Below, one piece after another: positions 8,763 to 16,598 of a DNA stretch of 64,000 nt; position 1 is the first letter of the stretch, and every line of letters begins with the position of its first letter. The notes under the pieces were generated by a model. The model did not search any database. It had not been told where the DNA came from and worked only from the letters and a program-made list of their open reading frames with translations. Source of the DNA: Rhodoferax sp. OV413. Lineage in GTDB: Bacteria > Pseudomonadota > Gammaproteobacteria > Burkholderiales > Burkholderiaceae_C. Location: assembly GCA_945861785.1 (NCBI GenBank), contig CAMAWD010000003.1:1-64000 (forward strand), in the 5' to 3' direction. The position numbers and the translations under genes were made by a program.

Positions 8763-8989
8763 TGTTGTAAACGCGGTGCTTCGCGGCGCTGCACGGCCCA
8801 GAACCGCGCCGTCCACTCCCTTCCAGTCCCGCAGGGCGCGTCGGGCTGGAGCCGCGTACGCGCGGCCAAAATATATATCATCTGGCGCGAACTTTTCGAC
8901 GCACAACTCGCACTGAGATGCGCGGCAGATTTTTGCCGTGGCTTCGGCGTTGTCTTCTGGATGCACGCCACCTCTGAAAGCGACCAGAA

Positions 8990-10003
8990 ATGCTCACCCG
9001 CCCGTTGGCTGCCACTTTGGCTTCGCCGCCGCAGCACTTGATCGCCGCGCAACCCACGCCGTTCCGCCTGCAGACCAAATTGAATGACTACGTCAGCTCG
9101 GCTGACGATCCGGAATCGCTCGCGCGGAGACAAGAGCTGGCACGAATGCTCGAGCCCTTGGTGCTCAAACAGGAATCACCTCGTGAGCTCGATTTATCCA
9201 GGTTTCTTGCGGAAGATATCGACGGCTTTTTGATCGGCCTGTGCAGTTGCACGGAACTGAAAGGCCGGATAGATACCATCGTCCTGCCGCCGGGTTGCTC
9301 GTCACTGCCCGAGATCGTCATGTCAGGACTGGCGCACGGCGGCACCGTCCATCTGCCTGGGTTCAAGCGCAGCGACCTCGATGCCAGCCCCCTGCTCGAC
9401 AGGAATGCGACGCTGGTGATCACGCGCGCGCCCCATGCCAAGCGGCCTTACGTCCAGATCCACACGCCGCCGGACCTGGCCGTGGTCAGCGACCAAGCGA
9501 CGCAGATTGTGGAATGGACAAGAGAGCACTTCGCACGGGACGAGGTTGAACGGCGCACCGACTATGCCATTCAGGTGATCCGGGATGAACCCTGCGCTGC
9601 CGAAGTCCTCGCTCGAGCCGAGCGAGCGCAGCCGCACCAACCCGCGATCCAGGAGCTGGCTTCAACTTTCAGCAACGCCGAGGACATGGTATTGAAACGT
9701 TTGGCCACCTACCTGGCGGCGCGGGTTACCAAAAAGGCAACGCAGCTGCCTCTACTGGATTTGTCGGACGTGTCGCCGCAATTCATTGATGTGCTTGACA
9801 AGCGCACGACGCCCAGCCTACACGGGCGTTTCGAGGGCATTCGCCTGCCTGCGGGAATGACGGCATTGCTGCGGTTTGCAGTCCCGAATTGGGAGCAAGT
9901 TCGTGCCAACGTTGACTTTGCAGATTCCGCTTGCAGATCTGCTGATGCGCGAAGGGCGAAGTCCATAGCGCTGGTAGAGCATGTGAGGAGCCATCTGAAG
10001 TGA
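8990..10003 (+). CDS. unrecognised 337-residue protein
   Basis: I do not recognise a family. The protein is soluble, with no signal peptide or membrane helix. Residues about 75-155 contain regular hydrophobic spacing (LIGLCSCTELKG, DTIVLPPGCSSLP, MSGLAHGGTVHLPGF, SDLDASPLLD) that resembles strand-loop repeats. The remainder is charged and helical (EVERRTDYAIQVI, ARAERAQPHQPAIQELASTF). Wobble-position GC appears lower than in its neighbours, and it is followed at once by a deleted IS256-type transposase, both consistent with recent acquisition. It is monocistronic. The start ATG 8990 has only a weak ribosome site. The upstream 227 bp (8763-8989) contain an AT-rich patch (AAAATATATATC) that may be a promoter. 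An effector-like role is only a guess. Confidence 0.6.
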   Translation: MLTRPLAATLASPPQHLIAAQPTPFRLQTKLNDYVSSADDPESLARRQELARMLEPLVLKQESPRELDLSRFLAEDIDGFLIGLCSCTELKGRIDTIVLPPGCSSLPEIVMSGLAHGGTVHLPGFKRSDLDASPLLDRNATLVITRAPHAKRPYVQIHTPPDLAVVSDQATQIVEWTREHFARDEVERRTDYAIQVIRDEPCAAEVLARAERAQPHQPAIQELASTFSNAEDMVLKRLATYLAARVTKKATQLPLLDLSDVSPQFIDVLDKRTTPSLHGRFEGIRLPAGMTALLRFAVPNWEQVRANVDFADSACRSADARRAKSIALVEHVRSHLK

Positions 10004-10114
10004 GGGTGGCCACCGCTACTATCGCACCTGTCAAGCTCGCCAAAAAGGGGGCCGACATCGACGGTCGCTGCGGCGCCGGCTGCGACGAAAAATCTGCCGA
10101 ACGTATCAACAGCC

Positions 10115-10338
10115 AAAACGGCGCTCACCGCGGTGATCCAGGAAGCCTGCATGCAGGCCATCTCCACCCACTCGGTGGACGACCTGGTCAAGGCGCTGGG
10201 CACGAGCGGCGTCTCCAAGAGCCAGTGATGCTGGAACAGAACGACGAGTGGAGCCTGAACCGGCGTTACATGCAGTTTGAGGGTCTGCAAACCCTCTGCG
10301 ATACTGTTCCGACCCGGCTGCCAGCAGTGGCTCGCTGA
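10115..10338 (+). pseudogene. IS256-family transposase remnant with internal deletion
   Basis: From 10115 the sequence encodes ALTAVIQEACMQAISTHS, VDDLVKALG and SGVSKSQ, a conserved N-terminal-half segment of IS256/Mutator-type transposases, then hits TGA at 10226. In another frame from about 10228 it encodes LEQNDEWSLNRRYMQFEGLQ, which resembles the extreme C-terminus of the same family. The catalytic DDE core between them is missing, so this is an internally deleted, frame-shifted and non-functional copy. The preceding bases (10004-10114) hold no recognisable gene. Confidence 0.75.
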
Positions 10339-10397
10339 GTACCGTGTATCTCAGCCTGGCCGGGCTGTGGACTTACACCACCTCCAGGGACACCACC

Positions 10398-11339
10398 ATG
10401 AATTCAGGCGTTGCAATCTCAAGCACGATCAAACCCCCCAAGGAGGGATGGCCCGGGCACAGCGGCAACTGGGGGCGCTGGCCGAACGATCGGGGCACCC
10501 TCAACCTCCTGACCCCCGAAGTGGTGATGCGCGGCATCGGCGCTGCCAGACTGGGCGAGGTCTATCCGCTCAGCCGGCCGGTGACCGACAAGGAGCCGCT
10601 GCGCCCGGACAAGTGCTTCGAGCACACAATGCTTGCGGCCGGTGCTTGGGATCTGGAGCCCGAACGCCCGGAGTCGCTCAACGCCAGCGACAAGGTGGCT
10701 TATCGGATTCACGGGATGGTCAATACCCATCTCGACGCCTTGTCGCATGTCGGCTACCGCGGCAAGGGATTCAATGGGCATGCGTTCAGCGACATTGCGA
10801 CCAAGGCCGAGGGCGTGAAACTCGCACCCATCAGCAACGCGATCGGGATTGTCACGCGCGGCGTATTGATCGACGTGGCACGCGGCCGAAACGTGGCGTT
10901 TCTCAAGCCGGGCGAATTCGTGACCCCGGAGGAACTGGTGGAGCCCGCGAAGCAGTTGCAACCCGGTGATGCCGTGCTGATTCGCCTAGGTGGAACACTT
11001 GCCGGCGGCATTCCGCCCAATGGACCGGGCAACAAGCATGGGACCTGGCCAGGTCTGCACCCGGCGTGCGCGGAAGTGCTTGGCGCGCGCGACGTGACTG
11101 TGATCGCAAGCGACGGGCCGGGCGACGTTTTTCCGTCTCCCTACGAGCATATCTGCCGCTCCCCGATGCACACGTTGTGCCTTGCCTACTACGGCATCCA
11201 CTTGCTGCACAACATGGATCTGGAGAAATTCGCGCAGGTCTGTGCCGAAAAGAAGCGCAATACGTTCATGTTCACGGTGGCTGCGCTGCACATGACCCGG
11301 GTGACCGGTTCCCTAGTCAGCCCGATCGCCGTCCTTTAG
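10398..11339 (+). CDS. cyclase-family (kynurenine formamidase-like) metal-dependent hydrolase
   Basis: 313 residues of the PF04199 cyclase superfamily, metal-dependent amidohydrolases that include kynurenine formamidase and isatin hydrolase. The metal site is seen as HGMVNTHLDALSHV (family form HxGTHxDxxxH), preceded by GNWGRWPNDRGTLNLLTPE and followed by GDAVLIRLGGT and the C-terminal LLHNMDLEKFAQ. The start ATG 10398 has AGGGA nine bases upstream. It stands alone between transposase debris and a pseudogene region, yet is clearly paralogous over its full length to the gene at 62854-63783, which is in an importer operon. It likely hydrolyses an amide or lactam bond. Confidence 0.87.
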   Translation: MNSGVAISSTIKPPKEGWPGHSGNWGRWPNDRGTLNLLTPEVVMRGIGAARLGEVYPLSRPVTDKEPLRPDKCFEHTMLAAGAWDLEPERPESLNASDKVAYRIHGMVNTHLDALSHVGYRGKGFNGHAFSDIATKAEGVKLAPISNAIGIVTRGVLIDVARGRNVAFLKPGEFVTPEELVEPAKQLQPGDAVLIRLGGTLAGGIPPNGPGNKHGTWPGLHPACAEVLGARDVTVIASDGPGDVFPSPYEHICRSPMHTLCLAYYGIHLLHNMDLEKFAQVCAEKKRNTFMFTVAALHMTRVTGSLVSPIAVL

Positions 11340-11821
11340 CCCGCGAGGAGTTGACCATATCGGTTGAAACACCCGTGTGAAGGAAAGGGCGGTGCTGCTG
11401 GTGTGGGGTGGCGCATGGGAATGGGCTGCCGGCGCGGAACTCGCGCCACCGAACTTCATCGGCCAACCTTCGGTCTACCTGCGCCACTTCGTGAACGGCT
11501 TGGTCAGCGGAACTTACCTGTCGGCCACGGTCGTCACGATGCAGGCCACGATCGCCGCGTTCTTGCGCCGGCCTGACAGCACTGGCCGCACGTCCAGTCA
11601 CTGGGGACCATCTTGCGGAAGTTCCGTCGGACGACGGGACGCGAGATCGATCATCCTTCTTAGGGACTTCGACGGGCGCTTACGGCGGGCCGGCCAGCAA
11701 CTGCATCGGCTGAACCGATGGAATCAGGTAAGGCGATTGCCCGGCCCGGACCCGCGCCAAGGTGCGCAGCTGGGCTTGACCGATGCGATCCGATATCGGC
11801 GGTTTATCCGGGCTTCGGCCG
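11340..11821. other. no recognisable gene; degraded sequence
   Basis: Open frames exist on both strands (for example 11377 onward on plus, 11317-11601 on minus), but none gives a recognisable protein, a good ribosome site or consistent codon use. The stretch lies between the cyclase gene and a decayed FAD oxidase and is best read as remnant DNA. Confidence 0.5.
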
Positions 11822-12440
11822 CTACCACCGCTCCGCCAGGCGTGCTTCGCTGGGCAGGTCGAGCAACTTGCCGGGTTCATCAGGTTTCCCGGGTCGAGCA
11901 GGGACTTGATGCCCTGCATCAGTCCGAGCTCCAGCGGGTACTTTTACAGCTTGAGCTCGTCCCGCTTGGCGCCGCCGATGCCATGTTCGGCGCTGATGCT
12001 GCCACCAAGCTCGGCGGCGACGCGGTGCACCTCGGCGCTCGCGACGTCCGCCTCGCACTGCAACTCAGTTACATCCTTGCCCGCGCACGAATCGGTCGCC
12101 TCCAGCAGCACTGTCCAGGGATGGGCGGATTTCAGCGGGTCGCGCGTGCCCGGGATGTGGTGCAACACCAGGTCGAGTTGCCCGCGTTGGTGGAGATGTT
12201 TCCGCCGATCTGGCACGAACCCTGGCTGCCCAGCGCCATCGGGAACAGTCGCCCGTGTGCCGCGGCCTGCTGCTGTATCGCCGCCAGCGTGCAGCCAGCC
12301 TCGACCATGATGGTGTTGGCGGCAGGGTCGATCTCGCGCAACTTGTCCATGCGGTCCAGGCATAACACGACGTTGGCGAGCGCAGCGGGTGGCAAGGCAC
12401 CGGCCGACAAGGCGGCGAGGGTTTCCGCGGATGCCGTCAT
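11822..12440 (-). pseudogene. FAD-linked oxidase (GlcD / D-2-hydroxyacid dehydrogenase type) pseudogene
   Basis: Pieces of one FAD-binding-4 oxidase appear in order on the minus strand: LANVVLCLDRMDKLREIDP, IMVEAGCTLAAIQ and GSQGSCQIGGNISTNAG (12132-12440); then, in a shifted frame, LVLHHIPGTRDPL, HPWTVLLEATDS, GGSISAEHGIGGAKRDELKL; then an in-frame TAA, after which KYPLELGLMQGIKSLLDPGN continues, followed by a one-base deletion restoring GKLLDLPSEARLAERW. Compared with the family, the N-terminus and roughly 200 central residues are missing. There are at least four independent lesions, so it is not functional. Confidence 0.85.
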
Positions 12441-12459
12441 ACCGGCCAGCGTTTAACCA

Positions 12460-12935
12460 TCATGGCAGCAGTGGCCGCATCTTGTCACGCAGCTCCAGCA
12501 GCCGGCCCAGATAGACTGGTTCGCGGCGCTTGATCATCTGGTCGTTGAGCCCGGCAACGCTGACGCAGCCGCACAGCTGGTCCTGGGTGTTCAACAGCGC
12601 AACGGCCAGGGCGCTCAGGCCGATCACCACGTCGTCCACCGCGAGCTCCCACCCGCGTTGGCGAATCAGCTTCAAGTGCTTCTTGAGTCGCCGCCGGTCG
12701 ACGAGACTCTTGGCTGCCAGCGCCGTCAGTGGCCGGGCCAGCTCGCGGTCGATTTCGTCCTCCGACTGCCAGGCCAGCCGCAGCTTCGGCGCGCCGCCAC
12801 AATTGACCTGCAGCGATCCGCCGATGGGCCAGAAATGCACCTCCATGCCCTTGTGGTCGTGGTGGCGGTCCAGGCAGATCGCGCTGTGGTCGCGGTATTC
12901 GGACAGGAACACCGTCAGGCCCAGCTCGGCCGCAA
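12460..12935 (-). pseudogene. IclR-family regulator, effector-domain fragment only
   Basis: The minus strand encodes ELGLTVFLSEYRDHSAICLD, MEVHFWPIGGSL, RRRLKKHLKLIRQRGWELAV and VIGLSALAVALLN, typical of an IclR C-terminal sensor domain. The N-terminal winged HTH is gone: at about 12920-12935 the frame passes into IS91 transposase sequence. Junction bases are shared by both reading frames, indicating a recombination or deletion endpoint. It directly follows (in transcription order precedes) the FAD oxidase pseudogene, so the two were probably a regulator and its target. Confidence 0.8.
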
Positions 12936-13214
12936 CGGTTGGTGGTGCGCGCAGTTCGCCTCGCACTCGGCAGGCTTTGCTTGCTGGGCTGTCGGCTCGG
13001 GCGCTTGCGGCACCTCTTGCGGCACCACCAGCCCGCGCAGCTTGCCGTTGTGGGCCAGCACACCATGGAAGCGGATCAGGTGCAACCGTGACCGTGGCAC
13101 CAGCGCCGCCAGCCGCTGCTTGAACTCCAGCGGCGACATCACCAGGTGCGTGGTGCCATCACGCCAGGGGGTCTTCAACTTCAGCACCACCTGTCCGGCG
13201 GTGGCCGTAGGCAA
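12930..13214 (-). pseudogene. IS91-family transposase C-terminal-half fragment
   Basis: The minus strand encodes GQVVLKLKTPWRDGTTHLVM, SPLEFKQRLAALVPRSRLHL, IRFHGVLAHNGKLRGLVVPQ, characteristic of Y2 (IS91-type, transposase_32) transposases downstream of the catalytic tyrosines. It ends in SWA near 12915-12930 where IclR sequence begins, and its N-terminal side stops against the LLM gene at 13232. A consecutive piece of the same kind of protein lies at 16187-16267 on the other strand. Confidence 0.75.
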
Positions 13215-13231
13215 CCGCGATCAGTGCCGAT

Positions 13232-14398
13232 CTACCAGCAATAGTCCCGCGCCTCGGGCGGCGACCATACGCCGGCCTTCTGCAGCTTGGCGAACACCGG
13301 GGCGAGGCGGAGCGCTTCTTCCGGCGCCCAGTAGGGCATGCGCAGCACCAGGCCGGAAACACCGGTGCGCCGGTGCAGGTCGATGATCTGTTCCGCAACC
13401 TCGTCGGTGGTGCCAGCCAAGATCGGGAAGTCGGTGACCTTGCCGCCCTGCGTGATACGCCCGCGCGACCCGCTCAGTTGGTCAAATACCACGGGATCAA
13501 ACGAGGCATACAGTTCCTCGATATGCTGGCGGGCAAGGCCCGGCTCGTCACGAATCAAGACCACAGCGGTAATCAGCAAGGGCGGCGGCGGCTTATCCGC
13601 CGCTTTGGCGCGCGCCGCCATATCGGAGATGATCTCGGAAATGCCACTTTCCTGCGACACCTGGCCGAACAAATAGTCGCAATGGGCGATGGCAAAATCG
13701 TGGCCACGTCCAGACGAGGCGGCGCTGACAAGTGCCGGGTTGCCGACCGGAAAAGGGCCTCGCATGCGGCCTCGCACCCTGAATAGGTCGCCCTGATGGT
13801 CGACGCCGAGCGGATTCTCCCAAAGCTTGCGGATGAGCCGGACCATCTCTTCGGCGCGGGCATAGCGATGCTCGTGGTCGGGCAGCTCCTCGTAGCCGAA
13901 AAGCGACGCCTCGCTGAGGCGGTGGCCAGCAACGATATTCCAACCCCACCGCCCACCGCTTAGATGCGACAGGTGGGCGCCGAAGCGGGCGATGTGGAGG
14001 GGATGGAAGTATGTGGTGTGCAGGGTCGAGAAAATTCCGATCCGCTTCGTTGCCATGATTATCGGCACTGCCCAGATTACACCGCTCGTCGACGGATCAA
14101 GGAACATGATATCGCTGGCTTCGTACGACTGAGCGGCATAGCCGTCCGGTAGCAATATGGCGTCGAAACCCGCCTGCTCGACGGCGCGGGCGAGACGAAT
14201 GTGGTTGGCCACATCCATCACGTCTGGGTTGCGCTCAATCAACAGCTTTGTCGGCAAAGCCGTCTGGCTGTAAGGCCAGAAGATGCCGAAACGCATTTTG
14301 CCGTCGCGCAGCCTGGGCTTTGGAATCGCCGGCCGCGCTGCACTCCACTCATCGATCCAGTTGTCGAAGTTTCTATTGTTCACGGCACGATTCTGCAA
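13232..14398 (-). CDS. LLM-class flavin-dependent monooxygenase
   Basis: 388 residues with the luciferase-like TIM-barrel signature: MRFGIFWPYSQ, AVEQAGFDAILLPDGY, TLHTTYFHPLHIARFGAHLS, GGRWGWNIVAGHRLSEA and SAASSGRGHDFA (flavin phosphate region). It is closest by eye to the RutA/SsuD/dimethyl sulfone monooxygenase side of the family, so an oxygenase acting on N- or S-organics with external FMNH2 is likely. It follows the TctC at 14408-15379 by only 9 bp, so they form a two-gene operon (binding protein then oxygenase). The TTG start at 14398 is the best fit to that spacing; an in-frame GTG 15 bp further in is an alternative. No reductase gene is adjacent. Confidence 0.85.
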   Translation of the reverse strand: MQNRAVNNRNFDNWIDEWSAARPAIPKPRLRDGKMRFGIFWPYSQTALPTKLLIERNPDVMDVANHIRLARAVEQAGFDAILLPDGYAAQSYEASDIMFLDPSTSGVIWAVPIIMATKRIGIFSTLHTTYFHPLHIARFGAHLSHLSGGRWGWNIVAGHRLSEASLFGYEELPDHEHRYARAEEMVRLIRKLWENPLGVDHQGDLFRVRGRMRGPFPVGNPALVSAASSGRGHDFAIAHCDYLFGQVSQESGISEIISDMAARAKAADKPPPPLLITAVVLIRDEPGLARQHIEELYASFDPVVFDQLSGSRGRITQGGKVTDFPILAGTTDEVAEQIIDLHRRTGVSGLVLRMPYWAPEEALRLAPVFAKLQKAGVWSPPEARDYCW

Positions 14399-14407
14399 AG
14401 TCCTGCG

Positions 14408-15379
14408 CTATTGCTCGGGCTTGATATTGGCCTTGCGCACCACCTCGCCCCAAACTTGGGAGTCGGCTTTCAGGCGGGCAGCGAACTGTGGCCCCGGAAT
14501 GCCAAGCGGCTCGAACGACAGGCGGTCGAAGACTTCCTTCGTCTTCGGATCTGTCAGCGCCGCCTGAACCGCCTTGTCGAGCTTGTCGATCACTGCGGGC
14601 GGTGTTCCCTTCGGTGCGAGGAAGCCCATCCAGCTGGGGATGGTCAGCTCTGACATACCGACTTCCGCCGACGTCTGCATCTCCGGCATCGACTTCAGGC
14701 GAGTCGTCGTGTTAAGCAGAACAAGCCCGCGCACTTTGCCGGACTCGACGAAAGGCGCCAACGTCGAGGATGTAGTCAAGAAGACTGACACCTGGCCGGA
14801 CGCGAGCGCCAGCGCGCCGGCCGGCGGGCCTTTGTAGGGGACGTGCAGCATGTCGATGCCGGTCATCTGCTTCAAGCGCTCGCCGAACAGGTGCGACGGT
14901 GCGCCCATGCCAGTCGAGGCGAAGCTGTACTTGCCGGGCTCACGCTTGGCCATGGAAATGAATTCTGGCAATGTCTTGGCCGACAGACTGGTGTTGATAC
15001 CAACCAAGATCGGGATGTTCACGGCCTGATTAATGAACTCGAAGTCGTTTAGCGGATCGTATGGGACCGATGAAAGCAGCGGCGCCAGCGTCACTGGTCC
15101 TGGACCCGAGAGCATGATGCTGTAGCCGTTCGGCTCCATCCGCTTCAGCGCCGACAAGCCGATGACGCCGCCGGCACCGACGCGGTACTCGATCAGAATC
15201 GGCTGGCCGAGTTCCGCCGCCATTCTGTCCTTTATCGTGCGGGCGATCACATCGTTGGCACCGCCTGGTTCGGAGTTGATGAAGATCGTGATCGGCTTGA
15301 TGGGAAAGCTCTGGGCAACGGCCGTCGGCACAACCAAGGCTGCAATTGAGGCAAGTATCAATCCCGCAAATCTCTTCAT
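14408..15379 (-). CDS. TctC/Bug-family periplasmic solute-binding protein
   Basis: 323 residues with a clean signal peptide (MKRFAGLILASIAALVVPTA, cleavage after AVA-Q), SFPIKPITIFINSEPGGAND, VGAGGVIGLSALKRM, and the HVPYKGPPAGALALASGQVS loop. The start ATG 15379 has AGGAG 9-13 bases upstream. It is the first gene of an operon with the LLM monooxygenase at 13232-14398. A 26-bp palindrome lies directly upstream (15396-15421). Ligand unknown; family ligands are small carboxylates. Confidence 0.9.
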   Translation of the reverse strand: MKRFAGLILASIAALVVPTAVAQSFPIKPITIFINSEPGGANDVIARTIKDRMAAELGQPILIEYRVGAGGVIGLSALKRMEPNGYSIMLSGPGPVTLAPLLSSVPYDPLNDFEFINQAVNIPILVGINTSLSAKTLPEFISMAKREPGKYSFASTGMGAPSHLFGERLKQMTGIDMLHVPYKGPPAGALALASGQVSVFLTTSSTLAPFVESGKVRGLVLLNTTTRLKSMPEMQTSAEVGMSELTIPSWMGFLAPKGTPPAVIDKLDKAVQAALTDPKTKEVFDRLSFEPLGIPGPQFAARLKADSQVWGEVVRKANIKPEQ

Positions 15380-15395
15380 ACCCTTCTCCTAGGAG

Positions 15396-15421
15396 CCTGT
15401 TCGGACTTGAGTCCGAACAGG
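15396..15421. repeat. perfect palindrome, 12-bp arms
   Basis: CCTGTTCGGACT at 15396-15407, a TG spacer, then its exact complement at 15410-15421. It lies 17 bp upstream of the TctC start (15379) and on the edge of the transposase debris at 15561-16055. It may be an operator for the TctC-LLM operon or a terminal structure of the decayed insertion element; no T-run follows on either strand. Confidence 0.6.
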
Positions 15422-15560
15422 TGTTGATATCGGTGCCACGATCTTCGATTTTCGGGTGCTTGTCTGATTTTTTTCAGCGAGGCGCTTGGGCGAGCCCATG
15501 GCTGCTCCTGTGTCGTAGTCTACCTCTTTGCCGCTGCATTTCCAGTCGCCATTTCTCCCA

Positions 15561-16055
15561 TCATACCGCCCGCAGCACGTGCAGCCGCTTAATATTCCAA
15601 GCCATCGTCACCAGCGTCCACTCGCCTTTGTCCTTGTCCAGTCCGCGCATGGACATCTGCTGCCAGCCCATGGCGCGCTTGATGATTCCGAACACCGGCT
15701 CCACCGTTTGCTTGCGCAATTCATACAGTACTCGCCCCGCTTGAGTCCCCAGTCGGTGGGCCATGTTGACCACAGGATCTTCACTCTCAGGGGCCGCAGC
15801 ATCTGCGGCGAAGCGCTCCAGCAGCGGCAAGTTGTGCTTCTTGTGCTTCATGGCCAGCATTGGCTGGATTTTCTGCGCCTCGCATGCCTGAACATTGGAT
15901 GCGCTGCAGTAACCCGTGTCGGCCAGCAGGCTCGATACCTGCCCAAGATCGTCCGGCAGGGCCCTGCCGGTAACCCGCTGGCCAGCGCCATCCACAGCAT
16001 GGACTTGGACAACGCGTTTCGCCAAATCAACGCCAACTCGTGTAATTTCGCTCAT
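15561..16055 (-). pseudogene. chimeric transposase remnant: IS110 N-terminus joined in frame to IS1182/IS5-type C-terminus
   Basis: The 164-residue frame begins MSEITRVGVDLAKRVVQVHA, the DEDD-type IS110 transposase start with its first catalytic Asp (GVDLAK), complete with a GGAG ribosome site. At about residue 34 it changes to LLADTGYCSASNV, IQPMLAMKHKKHNLPLLERF and RKQTVEPVFGIIKRAMGWQQ, the C-terminal DDE-transposase region of the IS1182/IS5 group with its final Glu. Neither half is a complete enzyme. The junction lies near 15955. The flanks (15422-15560 and 16056-16186) hold no recognised gene. Confidence 0.8.
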
Positions 16056-16186
16056 GGGACTTCTCCGTCCAAAGCTTGTAGATTGACTTCCAAACCAATC
16101 TTGGCACGAGATGCCGTTACCTGGAAGTGGGAAGTCCCTTCGTATTCGTGCAGTTGCGGCTGACCCGTGGCAGCGACGCCGGGCAG

Positions 16187-16267
16187 TGCCCGGTGTGTGG
16201 TGGACAGATGCGCCTGATCGCGTTCATTGCCGAGGGCACGCAGATCAGGCGGACTCTCGATCACATC
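16187..16267 (+). pseudogene. IS91-family transposase C-terminal fragment
   Basis: The plus strand encodes CPVCGGQMRLIAFIAEGTQI-RR-LDHI, the zinc-ribbon tail of the same IS91-type transposase whose preceding segment is on the minus strand at 12930-13214. It stops where a ligase fragment begins on the opposite strand. Only about 27 residues survive. Confidence 0.65.
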
Positions 16268-16286
16268 GCGGCCGGCCCGCATTGCG

Positions 16287-16526
16287 GTAGGCCGCCTCGA
16301 CGAACTCGAATCGATTCCCGACGAGCAAGGCAACCCGTTCACCAACGGCAAGACCTAATGCACCATAAACAGCAGCCATGCGATCCAGGCGTCGCTCAAG
16401 CTCACCGCAACGTATGACACGCTCCATCCCCTCATGCAGATCGATGACCGCGGGCTTTTCCAGCGTACTTTGCGCCGCCCGGCTGCAGAGGTAGCCCAGA
16501 TTGAAACGCTTAACCACCGGCAGCAT
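16287..16526 (-). pseudogene. acyl-CoA ligase (AMP-forming) N-terminal fragment
   Basis: Leftward frame with NLGYLCSRAAQSTLEKPAVI, RCGELERRLDRMAAVYGALG and GERVALLVGNRFEFVEAAY, the first ~80 residues of an AMP-binding ligase. After EAAY homology ends, 20 bp from the IS91 fragment, so the remaining ~430 residues, including the ATP-binding TSGTTG motif, are lost. It lies 72 bp downstream of the TctC at 16599-17564 in the same direction, so the original operon was probably binding protein plus ligase. Confidence 0.75.
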
Positions 16527-16598
16527 GCCACTTCCTTTGCAGAGCCATCGACATCACGGCAAGTGCTTGCACAGTCGTGCTCGCAGAACGGACGTCGC

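Noticed and set aside
8763-8989. Possible Hrp/PIP-box style motif (TTCG repeats) upstream of the unrecognised protein
   Set aside because: Spacing between TTCG elements does not fit the PIP-box consensus, so no type III secretion link is claimed.
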